Under the pieces are notes generated by a model, which saw only the letters and a program-made list of their open reading frames with translations, did no database searches and was not told the DNA's origin. A program made the position numbers and the translations under genes. 27,464 bases of DNA from CAYRHJ01 sp964424105 (lineage in GTDB: Bacteria; Planctomycetota; Phycisphaerae; UBA1845), in the NCBI GenBank assembly GCA_964424105.1, contig CAYRHJ010000023.1:1-27464 (forward strand), in the 5' to 3' direction. Below are positions 7,401 through 14,984 of the stretch, in pieces. Position 1 is the stretch's first letter. The number at the start of each line of letters is the position of its first letter.

Positions 7401-9266
7401 CTGCCCGTAAATCGCTCCCACGGGCGATGACGCGGTCACGGGAACGTCCGTGGCCGTCCAGGCCGGAGCCGTGTCGTCGTCGAACGAAATCATCATGAAC
7501 CGCGGGTCATAGATGCAAGACGAAGGAACCCCCGTCCGCGGAATGGGTACGGACAAAGCAGGAGGCACGATCGAGAAAAGTGAAACATCGAGCTGATCAT
7601 GCCCATCCAGGTCGAACCAGCTTCCGAAATGGAAGGTCGAGGTACATACGGCTGGATCGCATGGAACGGGACACACACCGCTCGGCGCGCCGCTACCGCA
7701 AACCGCCGGATCGGGCAGTGGGTCAAAGGAGAAGCTCGGGCTCCAAAGGCGATCGTCCTTAAACCCTTGACGACCACAAGGCCAGACCGGCGGCGAAACG
7801 CTCGGACCTTTCCACAGATACACGTCGCCGGGGTCGAATCCCTCGTCGCCGTCGGCGTTAGGGTCGCTCAACTCCGTGTCACCGCCGATGTCAACCGAGA
7901 ACTCGATCTGGTAACACTTGTCTGGCGGAGTCACCGTGTGAATCGATCCTGCCGGCTTCAACTCAATCAGCGGCGGCAGTTTGGGGAAGAAATTCGGACC
8001 GGCGGCTGGCACCGAACCGTCCACGGCCTGGTAACACCAAGGATGGGGGTTGATGTTCTCCAGTGGTATAGGACCGCCGACGATCGGCCCCAGAAGTGGT
8101 CCTCCGCCAACCTGGCGGAAGTGCACTCTCGGGTGAACGTTGAGTTGTGACGTGAATGTACCACCCTCGTTATTGTTTCGCACGATCGTCATCGACCCGA
8201 GCGAGGAAGGGCCCGTCGGATCGAGATCGACATACACGACGAACTGGATTCCACCGACGTCAATCGGGGCAACGCTTGTCAAACTAAGCTCTTTAAGCTC
8301 GATTTGAACCGTGTCCGATGCACCCGGATTGGGAAGAACGGCCACCTCCAGTCGTTCAACAATCGTATCCGTGTTCGTGTCACCCGGATTGATCGGATCC
8401 CCGGTCAACTGGATTTGACCTTCGAATGGCAGCGACCCAGGATAGAAAAAGTCAGCCGGAATCGGCGGGATGTCGCCGGTTGACCCGATCTTGATTTCGG
8501 TCAGCGGAACCGTATGCCAGGGGTCGGGGCCAGGCTGTACGGTCGAACCCGGTTCGCCGGCCTGCATGCGGATCGTTCCGGTGGTCGAACCACTCATTCC
8601 GCTGAGAGGCCCGCCCGGACTGCCCACAAAGTCGATTCTGTAAGCAATGTCAAAAAAGCTATCGACGACCCAGTCACTCCCAGGCCCGCCCACCTGCCGT
8701 AGCGTGGTGTGTCCGGGGCTGGGCAGGCCGTGTACCACGCCCGCGCGAATCGCAAGCAAATCAAAGTCCGGATCGCCTGGCGGCAGATCGCCCTGCAACT
8801 GCATCATCTCCGTCGGGAAGCTCTGAAACCCCGGCGCGGGGGGCGGGGGCTGACCGGTTTGCGTCTCGCAAAGAACATTTGGTATGCACTTGGTGACCTG
8901 AAAGGTTCCCAAATCCCCCGTCCCTTGCATGTCGAAGCAGAGACTGGAATTGAATCGTTCTCCGCCCTGAATCGGCGTAATGCCGAAGAAATCCGAGTGA
9001 CTGGCATCCAGCTCGATGGTGGTGCCCGGCGGCAGGCCGTCGATAATCGCGTGCACGTCCGCCGGACTCAAGTACCCTTGCCCGCTGAAACAATTCGGCG
9101 GCATGATGGCCGTCCCGCCTGCATCCGCCACGACGCAAACCTCGCCTTTGGACGGCGAAACAAAAGCAAGTGCCGTGGCCACAGCCATCGCACTTACCCA
9201 ACCTGGCGCTCGGCTGAATCGCCCGAACACCCGACAATGACTCGAAACGCAACAGACTTTTCTCAT
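4473..9266 (-). CDS. Giant secreted Cys-rich protein with dockerin-like and cohesin-like C-terminus
   Basis: The 1597-residue protein starts at ATG 9266, preceded by GGGAGG 11 bases upstream; an in-frame extension to 9428 is AT-rich and unlike protein. An N-terminal signal peptide is likely (basic start, then AMAVATALAFVSPS). Residues up to ~820 are Gly/Pro/Asp-rich beta-type sequence without a recognised domain. Residues ~865-1050 hold two ~91-residue tandem repeats (CTQNCPPGQQCVPTLIEW). Residues ~1145-1310 carry several CCLPDG-type Cys repeats (CC-x(3)-G-x-C...DP-x-CC-x(3)-GG). Around 1365-1415 lie two dockerin type I-like Ca-binding segments (GDVDCNGTVSLFDLF and GNGTINLGDLFAVLNAF). The last ~130 residues resemble a cohesin-like beta sandwich. 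Such proteins in planctomycetes are cell-surface or extracellular, probably disulfide-rich; the role is unknown. It is transcribed alone. Confidence 0.9.
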   Translation of the reverse strand: MRKVCCVSSHCRVFGRFSRAPGWVSAMAVATALAFVSPSKGEVCVVADAGGTAIMPPNCFSGQGYLSPADVHAIIDGLPPGTTIELDASHSDFFGITPIQGGERFNSSLCFDMQGTGDLGTFQVTKCIPNVLCETQTGQPPPPAPGFQSFPTEMMQLQGDLPPGDPDFDLLAIRAGVVHGLPSPGHTTLRQVGGPGSDWVVDSFFDIAYRIDFVGSPGGPLSGMSGSTTGTIRMQAGEPGSTVQPGPDPWHTVPLTEIKIGSTGDIPPIPADFFYPGSLPFEGQIQLTGDPINPGDTNTDTIVERLEVAVLPNPGASDTVQIELKELSLTSVAPIDVGGIQFVVYVDLDPTGPSSLGSMTIVRNNNEGGTFTSQLNVHPRVHFRQVGGGPLLGPIVGGPIPLENINPHPWCYQAVDGSVPAAGPNFFPKLPPLIELKPAGSIHTVTPPDKCYQIEFSVDIGGDTELSDPNADGDEGFDPGDVYLWKGPSVSPPVWPCGRQGFKDDRLWSPSFSFDPLPDPAVCGSGAPSGVCPVPCDPAVCTSTFHFGSWFDLDGHDQLDVSLFSIVPPALSVPIPRTGVPSSCIYDPRFMMISFDDDTAPAWTATDVPVTASSPVGAIYGQTANQDEVVTYTLGAGPPYPAIGPTPFSDEVGMHISLGPNPAAPPLTQDEDDDIDSLDIVPNIGACPVWYFSPDHEGHVGLDPGSIYQVMPGGGFALVIDDVAHLGIGEDTDLDAFEFTWLPDAAGISRLAVLFSVDDDDPCTTADESGAAFGLGDPTMIYGSFLTGSSFPVLTAGLGDDIDAITLWCQNIKRLPEGACCIDVAGAPLECVVTSQCDCSIRGGVYKGDGTTCDDLDGDNIADICQDCRPLTPAQGYGCTQNCPGGQQCVPTLIEWLPGVIPVVLRCECTDLCHVDFDFNTQQPFCVKPCPTPGETCDLVTEDLNMDGVLEYRCECNSTADCEPLPPALGFGCTQNCPPGQQCVPTLIEWVPGAIPIVLDCDCTDFCHVDFDFAADQPFCFKPCPNPADDCVLVAGDVDMNGVTDYHCECQPVQQDCDPDPASPTGCSTTVCPIAGETCLPRCITVDAFGVQTVSDCECRSTNECTAEFGPAFPLCSAVGCPAPLVCKQTVTPVPGGGDQFCCDCVLGCCLPNGTCEDMDPIDCAAQNGIVLPGLCSGNTVACCFQDGHCEQIDESCCVAGGGTVHPPGASCTASLKCCLPDGTCDFMDPLCCQEQGGVVSSDPNCNPALNQGCCLPDGSCIVTDPNCCQLLGGQVSPALCLADQACCIDPALAPLGCLDTDPVCCQQIGGSPLGPAFLCSGVDLNGTGVDDVCEACVDKSECYDGSACTCNLCVQGLCENPPRTYGDVDCNGTVSLFDLFCVLDGFSNNFTNCNEVDVDLDPCPTGNGTINLGDLFAVLNAFSDIDPCCGGGPAPQRALGLERGLGRTDDLGASIIRLVPTETEIRPGGLVTVNVFAERFVDLRGFEIKVIAAGHRGSLDLVNVDVELDRKDFAFRGQTAFTVVDESGGRFAGIILEDGVASTKPRYLGSFTYKASRDARGSFEFSAIGGAEAVLANTLGEHLTIETVVGASINVR
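6116..6672 (-). repeat. Two tandem ~91-residue coding repeats
   Basis: Unit A (about 6395-6672) and unit B (about 6116-6388) both encode a segment that begins with CxPLxPAxGxGCTQNCP, continues with QQCVPTLIEW, a CHVDFDF block and KPCP, and ends in CEC. Protein similarity is high while third positions have diverged, so the duplication is not recent. Confidence 0.8.
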
Positions 9267-9776
9267 GATCTTCAAATCCTCCCTATGTTGGAATCCCTCA
9301 TTGGACTTCAAAATGACTTTTCTTGGTTTCGCCAACCTCATCGTTACTCCCGTTCGCTGTTTCGCCCTTGTTTTCCTTTTGTTTTTTCTCCCAGAATGAT
9401 TCCTTGCCCTCGTCGAGATCGCGCGCAAAAGCCGCTTGTCTTGTGGATAACTCGCGAGAAGCCCATTCCAATTTCAATGTTTCATAACTTGCGGAGATGA
9501 GATCGTCTGCTCGCCGCAACGCACTATCTGCACCTTTCCCCGAGTCAGGTCAAACTCGCCGATCAACAATCAAGGTCTCCGATAGCCTTGCTTGCACGTA
9601 TTACGAACTTGACGTGTCATATCTGTCACCGACGCGGGACTTTTGCCAGGCCAACATCCCCATCAGAATGGCCGCACGCCGGTCAAATTGATCGCAGAAC
9701 GACGAATGGCAAGCCGGGATGAATCTGCGGATTGCCAGCCGGTTGCGAGTCCATTATCGCTGATAACAAGCCCTAA
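9267..9776. other. 510-base intergenic region upstream of the giant secreted protein gene
   Basis: This region is AT-richer than its surroundings. Nearest the gene it contains the GGGAGG ribosome binding site. Further up on the minus strand, TTGACC (9548-9553) and GATAGT (9523-9528), separated by 19 bases, are a weak promoter candidate. A 73-codon frame (9298-9519, minus, TTG start, Lys/Glu-rich) lies here but has no good ribosome binding site and is not called. Near the M29 fragment a short palindrome TTATC-GCT-GATAA occurs at about 9756-9768. No RNA gene was recognised. Confidence 0.5.
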
Positions 9777-10115
9777 ATGCAAGATTCAAGACTGACCGAA
9801 CTTGTTCGTGTTCTGGTGAACTACGCGACGGGCGCCAAGAAAGGCGATATTATCGGAATACGCATGCCGTCCATAGTCAAACCACAGGCCTTGACAGTTC
9901 TCGAGGCGATTTTGCGGGCCGGTGGTCAGTCGGTCGTTCGGCTGATACCTGACGAATGCGTCGAAATTTTGTGCCGCAGCGGCCATAAACACCAACTCGA
10001 ATTTCTACACCGGTGCGATGTGGACGAGGCGAAATCGTTAGACGGTTTAGTTTCCGAGTGGGGCTTGCGAAATATCGTGAAATCACGGCTCCGTGCCGGC
10101 AAGCGAACCGCATGA
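9777..10115 (+). pseudogene. Truncated M29-family aminopeptidase fragment
   Basis: The 112-residue frame matches the N-terminal region of M29 (AmpS/aminopeptidase T-like) metallopeptidases: RLTELVRVLVNYATGAKKGD, then a hydrophobic strand, ILRAGGQSVVRLIPDE and a QLEFLH block, and then a segment (SLDGLVSEWGLRNIVKS) aligning to the DAxISIxxExNTK region of the family. Intact members have roughly 370-410 residues, with the metal ligands (Glu, His, Asp) in the C-terminal half. All of that is missing: the frame stops with TGA at 10113, and 15 bases later the convergent transporter operon ends. It is therefore most likely a remnant left by deletion, or possibly a stand-alone N-terminal domain. No ribosome binding site is visible before the ATG. 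Confidence 0.75.
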
Positions 10116-10130
10116 GCGCGAATGTCGAGC

Positions 10131-10313
10131 TTAGTCGTCGTCCGAAAAGACATCCAACGGGGCGTGGTGGTGCTCGGACGGATTGCTTTCCCGCAAAATG
10201 AGTGTGAAACAGTACACACACATTCCGCAAACGGCGACGATGCTGCCGATCATCATGAATAGGCCAAACCCGTTCAAGCGCTCGCCTACTTCGTTTGCTG
10301 CCTGAGCCAACAT
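10131..10313 (-). CDS. Small single-helix membrane protein, probable symporter partner
   Basis: From the ATG at 10313 this is a 60-residue protein with one membrane helix (about residues 17-40, GLFMMIGSIVAVCGMCVYCF) and a His/Asp-rich soluble tail (HHHAPLDVFSDDD). The start overlaps the stop of the upstream sodium symporter gene (TGATG), and GGGAG lies 8 bases before it, so it is translationally coupled. An ATG 15 bases upstream (10328) is possible but lies before the ribosome binding site. Some NSS transporters, for example MetP/MetS, need a very small membrane subunit encoded just downstream; the position and topology here fit that arrangement. The sequence itself was not recognised as MetS, so the role is inferred from context. 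Confidence 0.75.
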   Translation of the reverse strand: MLAQAANEVGERLNGFGLFMMIGSIVAVCGMCVYCFTLILRESNPSEHHHAPLDVFSDDD

Positions 10314-12124
10314 CACGGCGACTCCCATCCAGCGGCATGGCTGCTTGAGCGCTCGATTGTCGCTCGAATGTGACCGCGACAAGCGATGTCACCTATCACA
10401 AACACGAGAATGTACATCAGCACGATGCCGACGAAAACGAAACGCGCGATGTTTGCTCGTGACTCCGCAATGTCACGCGCCTGGGCGGCGGCTTGATCGG
10501 ATTCACGAAGCCATTCGGGTAGTCCCTCGATTGACGCCGGCATGCCATCGGTCGTACCCAGGATTTCGGACACGGTGTTTTCGAAGTTGTCGATTTGCAG
10601 ATTCTGGAATTGCGGTTGTTCGGCAATGCGGGCGGCGTAGACAGCCCGGGCGGCGGTCGCCCCCTGAATGCGGGGGCTCATGCCGCGAAGTCGATCGGGC
10701 CCGTTGTAGTAACACCACAGCGTCAAGATGGTGATCAAGAACGCGGGGGTCACGTATCGTATCGCACCTGCCACCCACATGGGAATGCGGATGTCTGAAC
10801 CTTCGTTGGCTTCGTTGATCCCCCGCTTGGCGCCGATAATCCACCCGAAAATGATCACCTGTCCCAACGCGGCCAGGATCATCATGAACTCGCACCAGAA
10901 ATCGGTGAAATCGAGCGCTTGGACGTTCTCGCTGAAATACATGATCAAACCGGCCCCCATCAGCGTGATGATGCCCAGGATGGTAACGCTGATGCGGCGA
11001 GACACATTGAACCCGTCTTCCAGGAACGCGATGGCCGGCTGAAGCATGCTGATGGAGCTGGTGACCGCGGCGAGAAACAGCAGGCCGAACCACGTTCCAC
11101 CGAAAAACGATCCGCCGGGCATGTAGTTCATGACGGCGGGCACTGTAAAAAAGCCCAGCGAAAAAGTTCCGGCGGGAGTGTTTCCCGGACCAAGGAACAG
11201 AATCGCCGCGGGAACGACAATCATGCCTCCGAGCACAACTTCGCAGAATTCGTTGGTGCTCGACGCCGTCAAGGAAGTGAGCACGACGTCGTCGCGACTT
11301 CGCAGATAACTTGAATAGCACAGGATCAACCCGAAACCGACGCTCAAGCTGAAAAAGATTTGTCCAGCCGCCCGCAACCAGACCTCCGGTTCGCGGAGCA
11401 TTTCCCATTTGGGATTCCACATATAGCCCAAACCGACGCCGATCGTTCTGCCGTCCACTTCGTTGGGCAGGGTCAGCACACGGACGAGGACGATGACGGC
11501 ACACAGGATGAGCAGGGGCATCGCGGCAATGCAGAATTTCTCGATACCCTTGGTGACGCCGCGGTAGATAATAATGAAATTGACCGCGAAACAGATCAGT
11601 ACAAACCATAGCATTGAGGTGCCGTACATGGCCCCGTTTTCGGCGATGCCGAATGATTGGACCGCGAAGTCGGTCGATGCGCCGACGATATCGCCATCCG
11701 CCTTGGCGAAGATTTTCGCGAATCCCCCGGAGTAAAATTCGATGCTGTAGCGGAGGCACAACGCTTCGAGCAACACGTAATACATGTAGACGGTGACGGG
11801 GATGAGCAACGTCAGCGAGCCGGTGACTTTTCCCAAGAGGTTTCTCGACAACGCGAACATGATTCCCGGGCCGTTGTGTTGGCCGAATCGTGAACCGAGC
11901 CTTCCGATGGTCCATTCGCACCAGGCGATGGGGATCCCCAGCACGACGAGGCTGATCAGATAGGGGATCATGAAGGCCCCGCCGCCGTTGTTCACAGCCG
12001 TGCCGGGGAAACGGAGGAAGTTGCCCAGTCCGACGGCGGACCCGGCCACGGCCAGCACCACGCCGAATTTGGAGCTCCAATTTTCGCCGTTGGTGCGTTT
12101 TTCCAGTTGCAAGCTGTCGGTCAT
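10313..12124 (-). CDS. Sodium-dependent transporter, NSS/SNF family
   Basis: The 603-residue protein is a sodium:neurotransmitter-symporter-family secondary transporter (LeuT fold), expected in the inner membrane to import amino acids or similar small solutes with Na+. The N-terminus has the diagnostic WSSKFGVVLAVAGSAVGLGN (15-34), then FLRFP and NNGGGAFMIPYL, which form the Na+ and substrate sites in helix 1 and the start of helix 2. About eleven to twelve membrane segments follow. Between the last two helices there is an extra hydrophilic loop of roughly 80-90 residues (about 480-565) containing YAARIAEQPQFQNLQID, absent from LeuT. AGGGTG precedes the ATG at 12124. The stop overlaps the next small gene, forming a two-gene operon. 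The substrate cannot be read from sequence. Confidence 0.93.
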   Translation of the reverse strand: MTDSLQLEKRTNGENWSSKFGVVLAVAGSAVGLGNFLRFPGTAVNNGGGAFMIPYLISLVVLGIPIAWCEWTIGRLGSRFGQHNGPGIMFALSRNLLGKVTGSLTLLIPVTVYMYYVLLEALCLRYSIEFYSGGFAKIFAKADGDIVGASTDFAVQSFGIAENGAMYGTSMLWFVLICFAVNFIIIYRGVTKGIEKFCIAAMPLLILCAVIVLVRVLTLPNEVDGRTIGVGLGYMWNPKWEMLREPEVWLRAAGQIFFSLSVGFGLILCYSSYLRSRDDVVLTSLTASSTNEFCEVVLGGMIVVPAAILFLGPGNTPAGTFSLGFFTVPAVMNYMPGGSFFGGTWFGLLFLAAVTSSISMLQPAIAFLEDGFNVSRRISVTILGIITLMGAGLIMYFSENVQALDFTDFWCEFMMILAALGQVIIFGWIIGAKRGINEANEGSDIRIPMWVAGAIRYVTPAFLITILTLWCYYNGPDRLRGMSPRIQGATAARAVYAARIAEQPQFQNLQIDNFENTVSEILGTTDGMPASIEGLPEWLRESDQAAAQARDIAESRANIARFVFVGIVLMYILVFVIGDIACRGHIRATIERSSSHAAGWESP

Positions 12125-12187
12125 GCATCACCCTGGGTCTTGATCGAACGGGCCTGATCCATCACCGCGTGGGCAGTGAAGTTGTGG

Positions 12188-12217
12188 ACCATACCGCAGA
12201 CAGCGACGTTTGTTCAA
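12188..12217 (-). promoter_or_regulatory. Candidate promoter of the NSS transporter operon
   Basis: On the minus strand TTGAAC (12212-12217) and TATGGT (12188-12193) are separated by 18 bases. The predicted transcript would have a leader of about 57 bases before the ATG at 12124. It lies in the 317-base divergent region 12125-12441 shared with the AGCS gene; nothing else is evident there. Confidence 0.4.
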
Positions 12218-12370
12218 GCAGATTTATGGCTGAAAGTCAATCCGGTTGGATTATTGTCACGGCCCCCCGGACGATCGGCCCGCCACTCGGATGATCCACG
12301 GAACGGTATCTGGATCATGGACCGACGGCAAGCACGTGATGCGTCGTGTGTGCGAGGGGTTGGCCGGTTG

Positions 12371-12398
12371 TTGCACGTCGAGTTCGTTTCACTAGAAT
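12371..12398 (+). promoter_or_regulatory. Candidate promoter of the AGCS symporter gene
   Basis: TTGCAC (12371-12376), a 16-base spacer and TAGAAT (12393-12398) form a sigma70-like pair 43 bases before the start at 12442. The same TTGxxC-16-TAGAAT arrangement recurs upstream of sucC. Confidence 0.45.
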
Positions 12399-12441
12399 CC
12401 CCTTTTTGGATTTTTTCAGGCCGACCGGATCAGCGGAGAAC

Positions 12442-14277
12442 ATGATGCTGGCTACGACTCTTGGAGAATTCGCGACGACGTTCGTCAACGCTGTATGGTC
12501 AACGCCCTTGTTTTTTCTGTTGCTGGGTTGCGGACTCATCTTCACGATCGGCACGCGGTTTGCGCAGTGGCGCATCCTCATGCATGGCTTCGCGTGCGTC
12601 CAAGGCAAGTACGACGACCCCAACGACCCTGGGGCTATCTCGCATTTCCAGGCGTTGTGCGCCGCCCTTTCCGCGACGATCGGCTTGGGCAACATCGCCG
12701 GCGTGGCGGTGGCGGTGGCGATCGGTGGACCGGGGGCGGTGTTTTGGATGTGGGTGGTGGGCCTGTTCGGGATGGCACTGAAATTCGCGGAATGCAGTCT
12801 GGCGGTGATGTATCGCGACATTCGCGACGTACCCGATCCCAGCGCGCCGGCGCTGATGGAAGCGGACGCCGAAGATCGAACGTTGGAGTATGCCGGAGAA
12901 GATGCCCCCGCGCCCGGTGCGAAATCCCGTGCCCGTGGCGAGGTTCGCGGCGGGCCGATGTGGTACATGCAGAAGGCGCTGGTTGAGCCTATGCGTGCAC
13001 GCGGGAACGGATTCTGGGTGGTGTTCAAGGTGCTGGCGGTGCTGTTCGCGATCTCCACGATGCTGAACAGTTTCGGCGGCGGCAACATGTTTCAGGGATG
13101 GAACGTCAGCGACGTGTTGGAACGGAATTTCAGCGTGCCGACGTATCTGTCAGCCACGGTTGTGTCCGTCCTGGTGGCGTTGGTCATTATCGGTGGGATC
13201 CAACGGATCGGAAAGGTGGCGTCGAAGCTGGTGCCGATCATGTGCGTGGTTTATGTGGTGTCGGCGTTGTTCATCGTATTGTCGAACGTTGGTGACGTGC
13301 CGGAATGTCTGGCGCTCATCATTCGTTCGGCGTTCACATCCACGGCGGCGGAAGGCTCGTTCGTGGGCGTGAGCTTCTGGGTGGCGTTCAGTTGGGGGTT
13401 GCGACGGGCCTGTTTCAGCAACGAAGCCGGCGAGGGTTCGGCGGCGATGGCGCATGCGGCGGTGAAGACCGACGAGCCGATTCGCGAGGGAGTCGTGGCG
13501 GGCTTGGAACCGTTCATCGACACATTGGTGATCTGCACGTTGAGCGCCCTGGTGATCATCATGACGGGCGTGTGGAATCGAGCCCCGGTGGGAACGGTGG
13601 CGGAGATTCGCGACGACGTGATCCTGATCGCACCCAACGATTCGTTGCCGGAAGACTTGCAACGCGCATACCTGCACGAGATGGAATTCGGAACCAAGAT
13701 GGCCATTCACCTGGCGCAGAAGTTTGCTACGAGCGTCGAGGACAAACCCGACATCGTGGCCATGTCGGTTGACATCGAACGATTGGCTTCTTCCGATTCG
13801 TGGGATTCGTTGACGGACATTGCGTTGGATCGCCGCAGCGTGAGTGGCGACGATTTGACGAAACTTTCGAAGATCGAGGTGGGCATGCCGGTGCACGTGG
13901 ACGTGGAAGGCGCGGAATTGATGCGATTCGCGTTCGATACACAAGTCACCGGACTGGGTCAATGGGTCATCACCATCGCCGTGTTTCTATTTGCTTTCAG
14001 CACCATGATCAGTTGGTCGTACTACGGAGAAAAGGGTGCGGAGTACTTGTTTGGGCCCGGGGCCATCCTTATTTACAAGTTTGTGTTCGTGGTGTTCGTG
14101 TTCCTGGGCATGGTGCTCGAAAAATTTTCGACGGTGTACGATTTCTCCGACGGGACGACGGGTTTGATGGTGCTGTGCAATTTGCCGGCGGTTTTGATGC
14201 TCATGCCGAAGGTTTTGACGGGCACGCGCGATTATTTCCGCCGCCTCGATAGTGGAGAGATGCAGCCCAATCGTTAG
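12442..14277 (+). CDS. Alanine/glycine:cation symporter (AGCS) family protein
   Basis: This 611-residue inner membrane protein belongs to the AGCS family, which couples Na+ or H+ to uptake of alanine or glycine. Family features are the first helix followed by GTRFAQWR, then GAISHFQALCAALSATIGLGNIAGVAVA, then GPGAVFWMWVVGLFGMALKFAE, and RRACFSNEAGEGSAAMAHAA. The start at ATG 12442 (or 12445) follows GGAGAA; an upstream in-frame GTG/ATG extension would add a non-membrane stretch. Two insertions are odd: about residues 130-170 (acidic, Ala/Pro-rich) and about 385-500, the latter a soluble ~110-residue block between late helices where typical members have a short loop. The C-terminal helices include TMISWSYYGEKGAEYLFG. 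It is divergent from the NSS transporter operon. Confidence 0.92.
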   Translation: MMLATTLGEFATTFVNAVWSTPLFFLLLGCGLIFTIGTRFAQWRILMHGFACVQGKYDDPNDPGAISHFQALCAALSATIGLGNIAGVAVAVAIGGPGAVFWMWVVGLFGMALKFAECSLAVMYRDIRDVPDPSAPALMEADAEDRTLEYAGEDAPAPGAKSRARGEVRGGPMWYMQKALVEPMRARGNGFWVVFKVLAVLFAISTMLNSFGGGNMFQGWNVSDVLERNFSVPTYLSATVVSVLVALVIIGGIQRIGKVASKLVPIMCVVYVVSALFIVLSNVGDVPECLALIIRSAFTSTAAEGSFVGVSFWVAFSWGLRRACFSNEAGEGSAAMAHAAVKTDEPIREGVVAGLEPFIDTLVICTLSALVIIMTGVWNRAPVGTVAEIRDDVILIAPNDSLPEDLQRAYLHEMEFGTKMAIHLAQKFATSVEDKPDIVAMSVDIERLASSDSWDSLTDIALDRRSVSGDDLTKLSKIEVGMPVHVDVEGAELMRFAFDTQVTGLGQWVITIAVFLFAFSTMISWSYYGEKGAEYLFGPGAILIYKFVFVVFVFLGMVLEKFSTVYDFSDGTTGLMVLCNLPAVLMLMPKVLTGTRDYFRRLDSGEMQPNR

Positions 14278-14318
14278 TCGATCGCTTGGCCCTGTCTATC
14301 AATTGTACGATGAGCCGC

Positions 14319-14347
14319 TTGACCGTTGGGCCGGCCTTCCGTAGCGT
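14319..14347 (+). promoter_or_regulatory. Candidate promoter of the Asp-rich protein gene
   Basis: TTGACC (14319-14324), a 17-base spacer and TAGCGT (14342-14347) lie 24 bases before the ATG at 14372. The -35 box is strong; the -10 box is partial. Confidence 0.35.
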
Positions 14348-14371
14348 TTGGCAGGTTATGAAGTTGTTGTC

Positions 14372-14851
14372 ATGAAACACTTGCACCGGGATTTCGGCAA
14401 TCGAAAAGGCGGGTCACGAGGCCCGCAAAGGTTGATCGCGGCCATTGTCCTGTCGGGAATCAGCTTGGCGGGGTTGGCCTGTCGAGATTCGCAGCCGTCG
14501 CTGTATTTGGCGTACAACCTGGGCGATGACAGTCGGCCCCTGCTGCCGACTCGATTGCCGACGCGCGATGCTGACATACTAAGTGGGCGTGCCCAATTGG
14601 CGCCGCTGGCCGACCTGACGCAGATCAGTGACACGGCGGTTGAACCGGCGACTTCGGAACCGGCTGACGATGTCGATGTCGATCCCGATGTCGATCCCGA
14701 TCCCGATGCCGATGCCGTTCCCGATGTCGATGCCGATGCCGACGCGCCGGATTCGGATGTTCCAGTGGTTGATGACGAATCTCTTGTCGTCGACGAAAGC
14801 GAACCTGCGAACGACTCCGGAACGGCCCCGGATTCCGATGACCCGCCGTAG
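14372..14851 (+). CDS. Asp-rich secreted protein, possible lipoprotein
   Basis: The 159-residue protein starts at ATG 14372 with a basic N-terminus, a hydrophobic stretch (LIAAIVLSGISLAGLAC) and a cysteine at the end of it. That looks like a lipoprotein signal, though the residues before the Cys (GLA) deviate from the usual LxxC lipobox, so anchoring is uncertain. The middle (about residues 99-124) is a run of DxD units (alternating D with V, P or A) encoded by a GAT-rich hexanucleotide repeat, and the tail is Asp/Ser/Pro-rich. The whole C-terminal half is strongly acidic and likely disordered; it could bind Ca2+ or other cations. I do not recognise a family. The gene stands alone downstream of the AGCS symporter, with its own candidate promoter. 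Confidence 0.65.
   Translation: MKHLHRDFGNRKGGSRGPQRLIAAIVLSGISLAGLACRDSQPSLYLAYNLGDDSRPLLPTRLPTRDADILSGRAQLAPLADLTQISDTAVEPATSEPADDVDVDPDVDPDPDADAVPDVDADADAPDSDVPVVDDESLVVDESEPANDSGTAPDSDDPP
14666..14743 (+). repeat. Hexanucleotide-type repeat encoding DxDx units
   Basis: About 78 bases alternate GAT (or GAC) with GTC, CCC or GCC, giving D-V, D-P and D-A dipeptides. The strong 6-base period suggests growth by replication slippage, always in frame. Confidence 0.8.
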
Positions 14852-14984
14852 ACAAATCTATCCACGACGCAAGCATGCGCCGTCCTTGAAAGCCACAAAC
14901 ATCAAATTCGACTTCCGGTCGGAGTCTCGAATGATTGGTCTGTGTGGATTGATTTAATCTTGTCCTCGCAGTAGTTCATTATGC

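Noticed and set aside
9298..9519. 73-codon minus-strand frame with Lys/Glu-rich product upstream of the giant secreted protein gene
   Set aside because: It starts with TTG and no good ribosome binding site, and its composition follows from AT-rich leader DNA. No family resemblance was seen.
10503..12131. 542-codon minus-strand frame overlapping the NSS transporter gene
   Set aside because: It is a shifted-frame shadow of the transporter, with an Arg/His-rich product lacking membrane segments.
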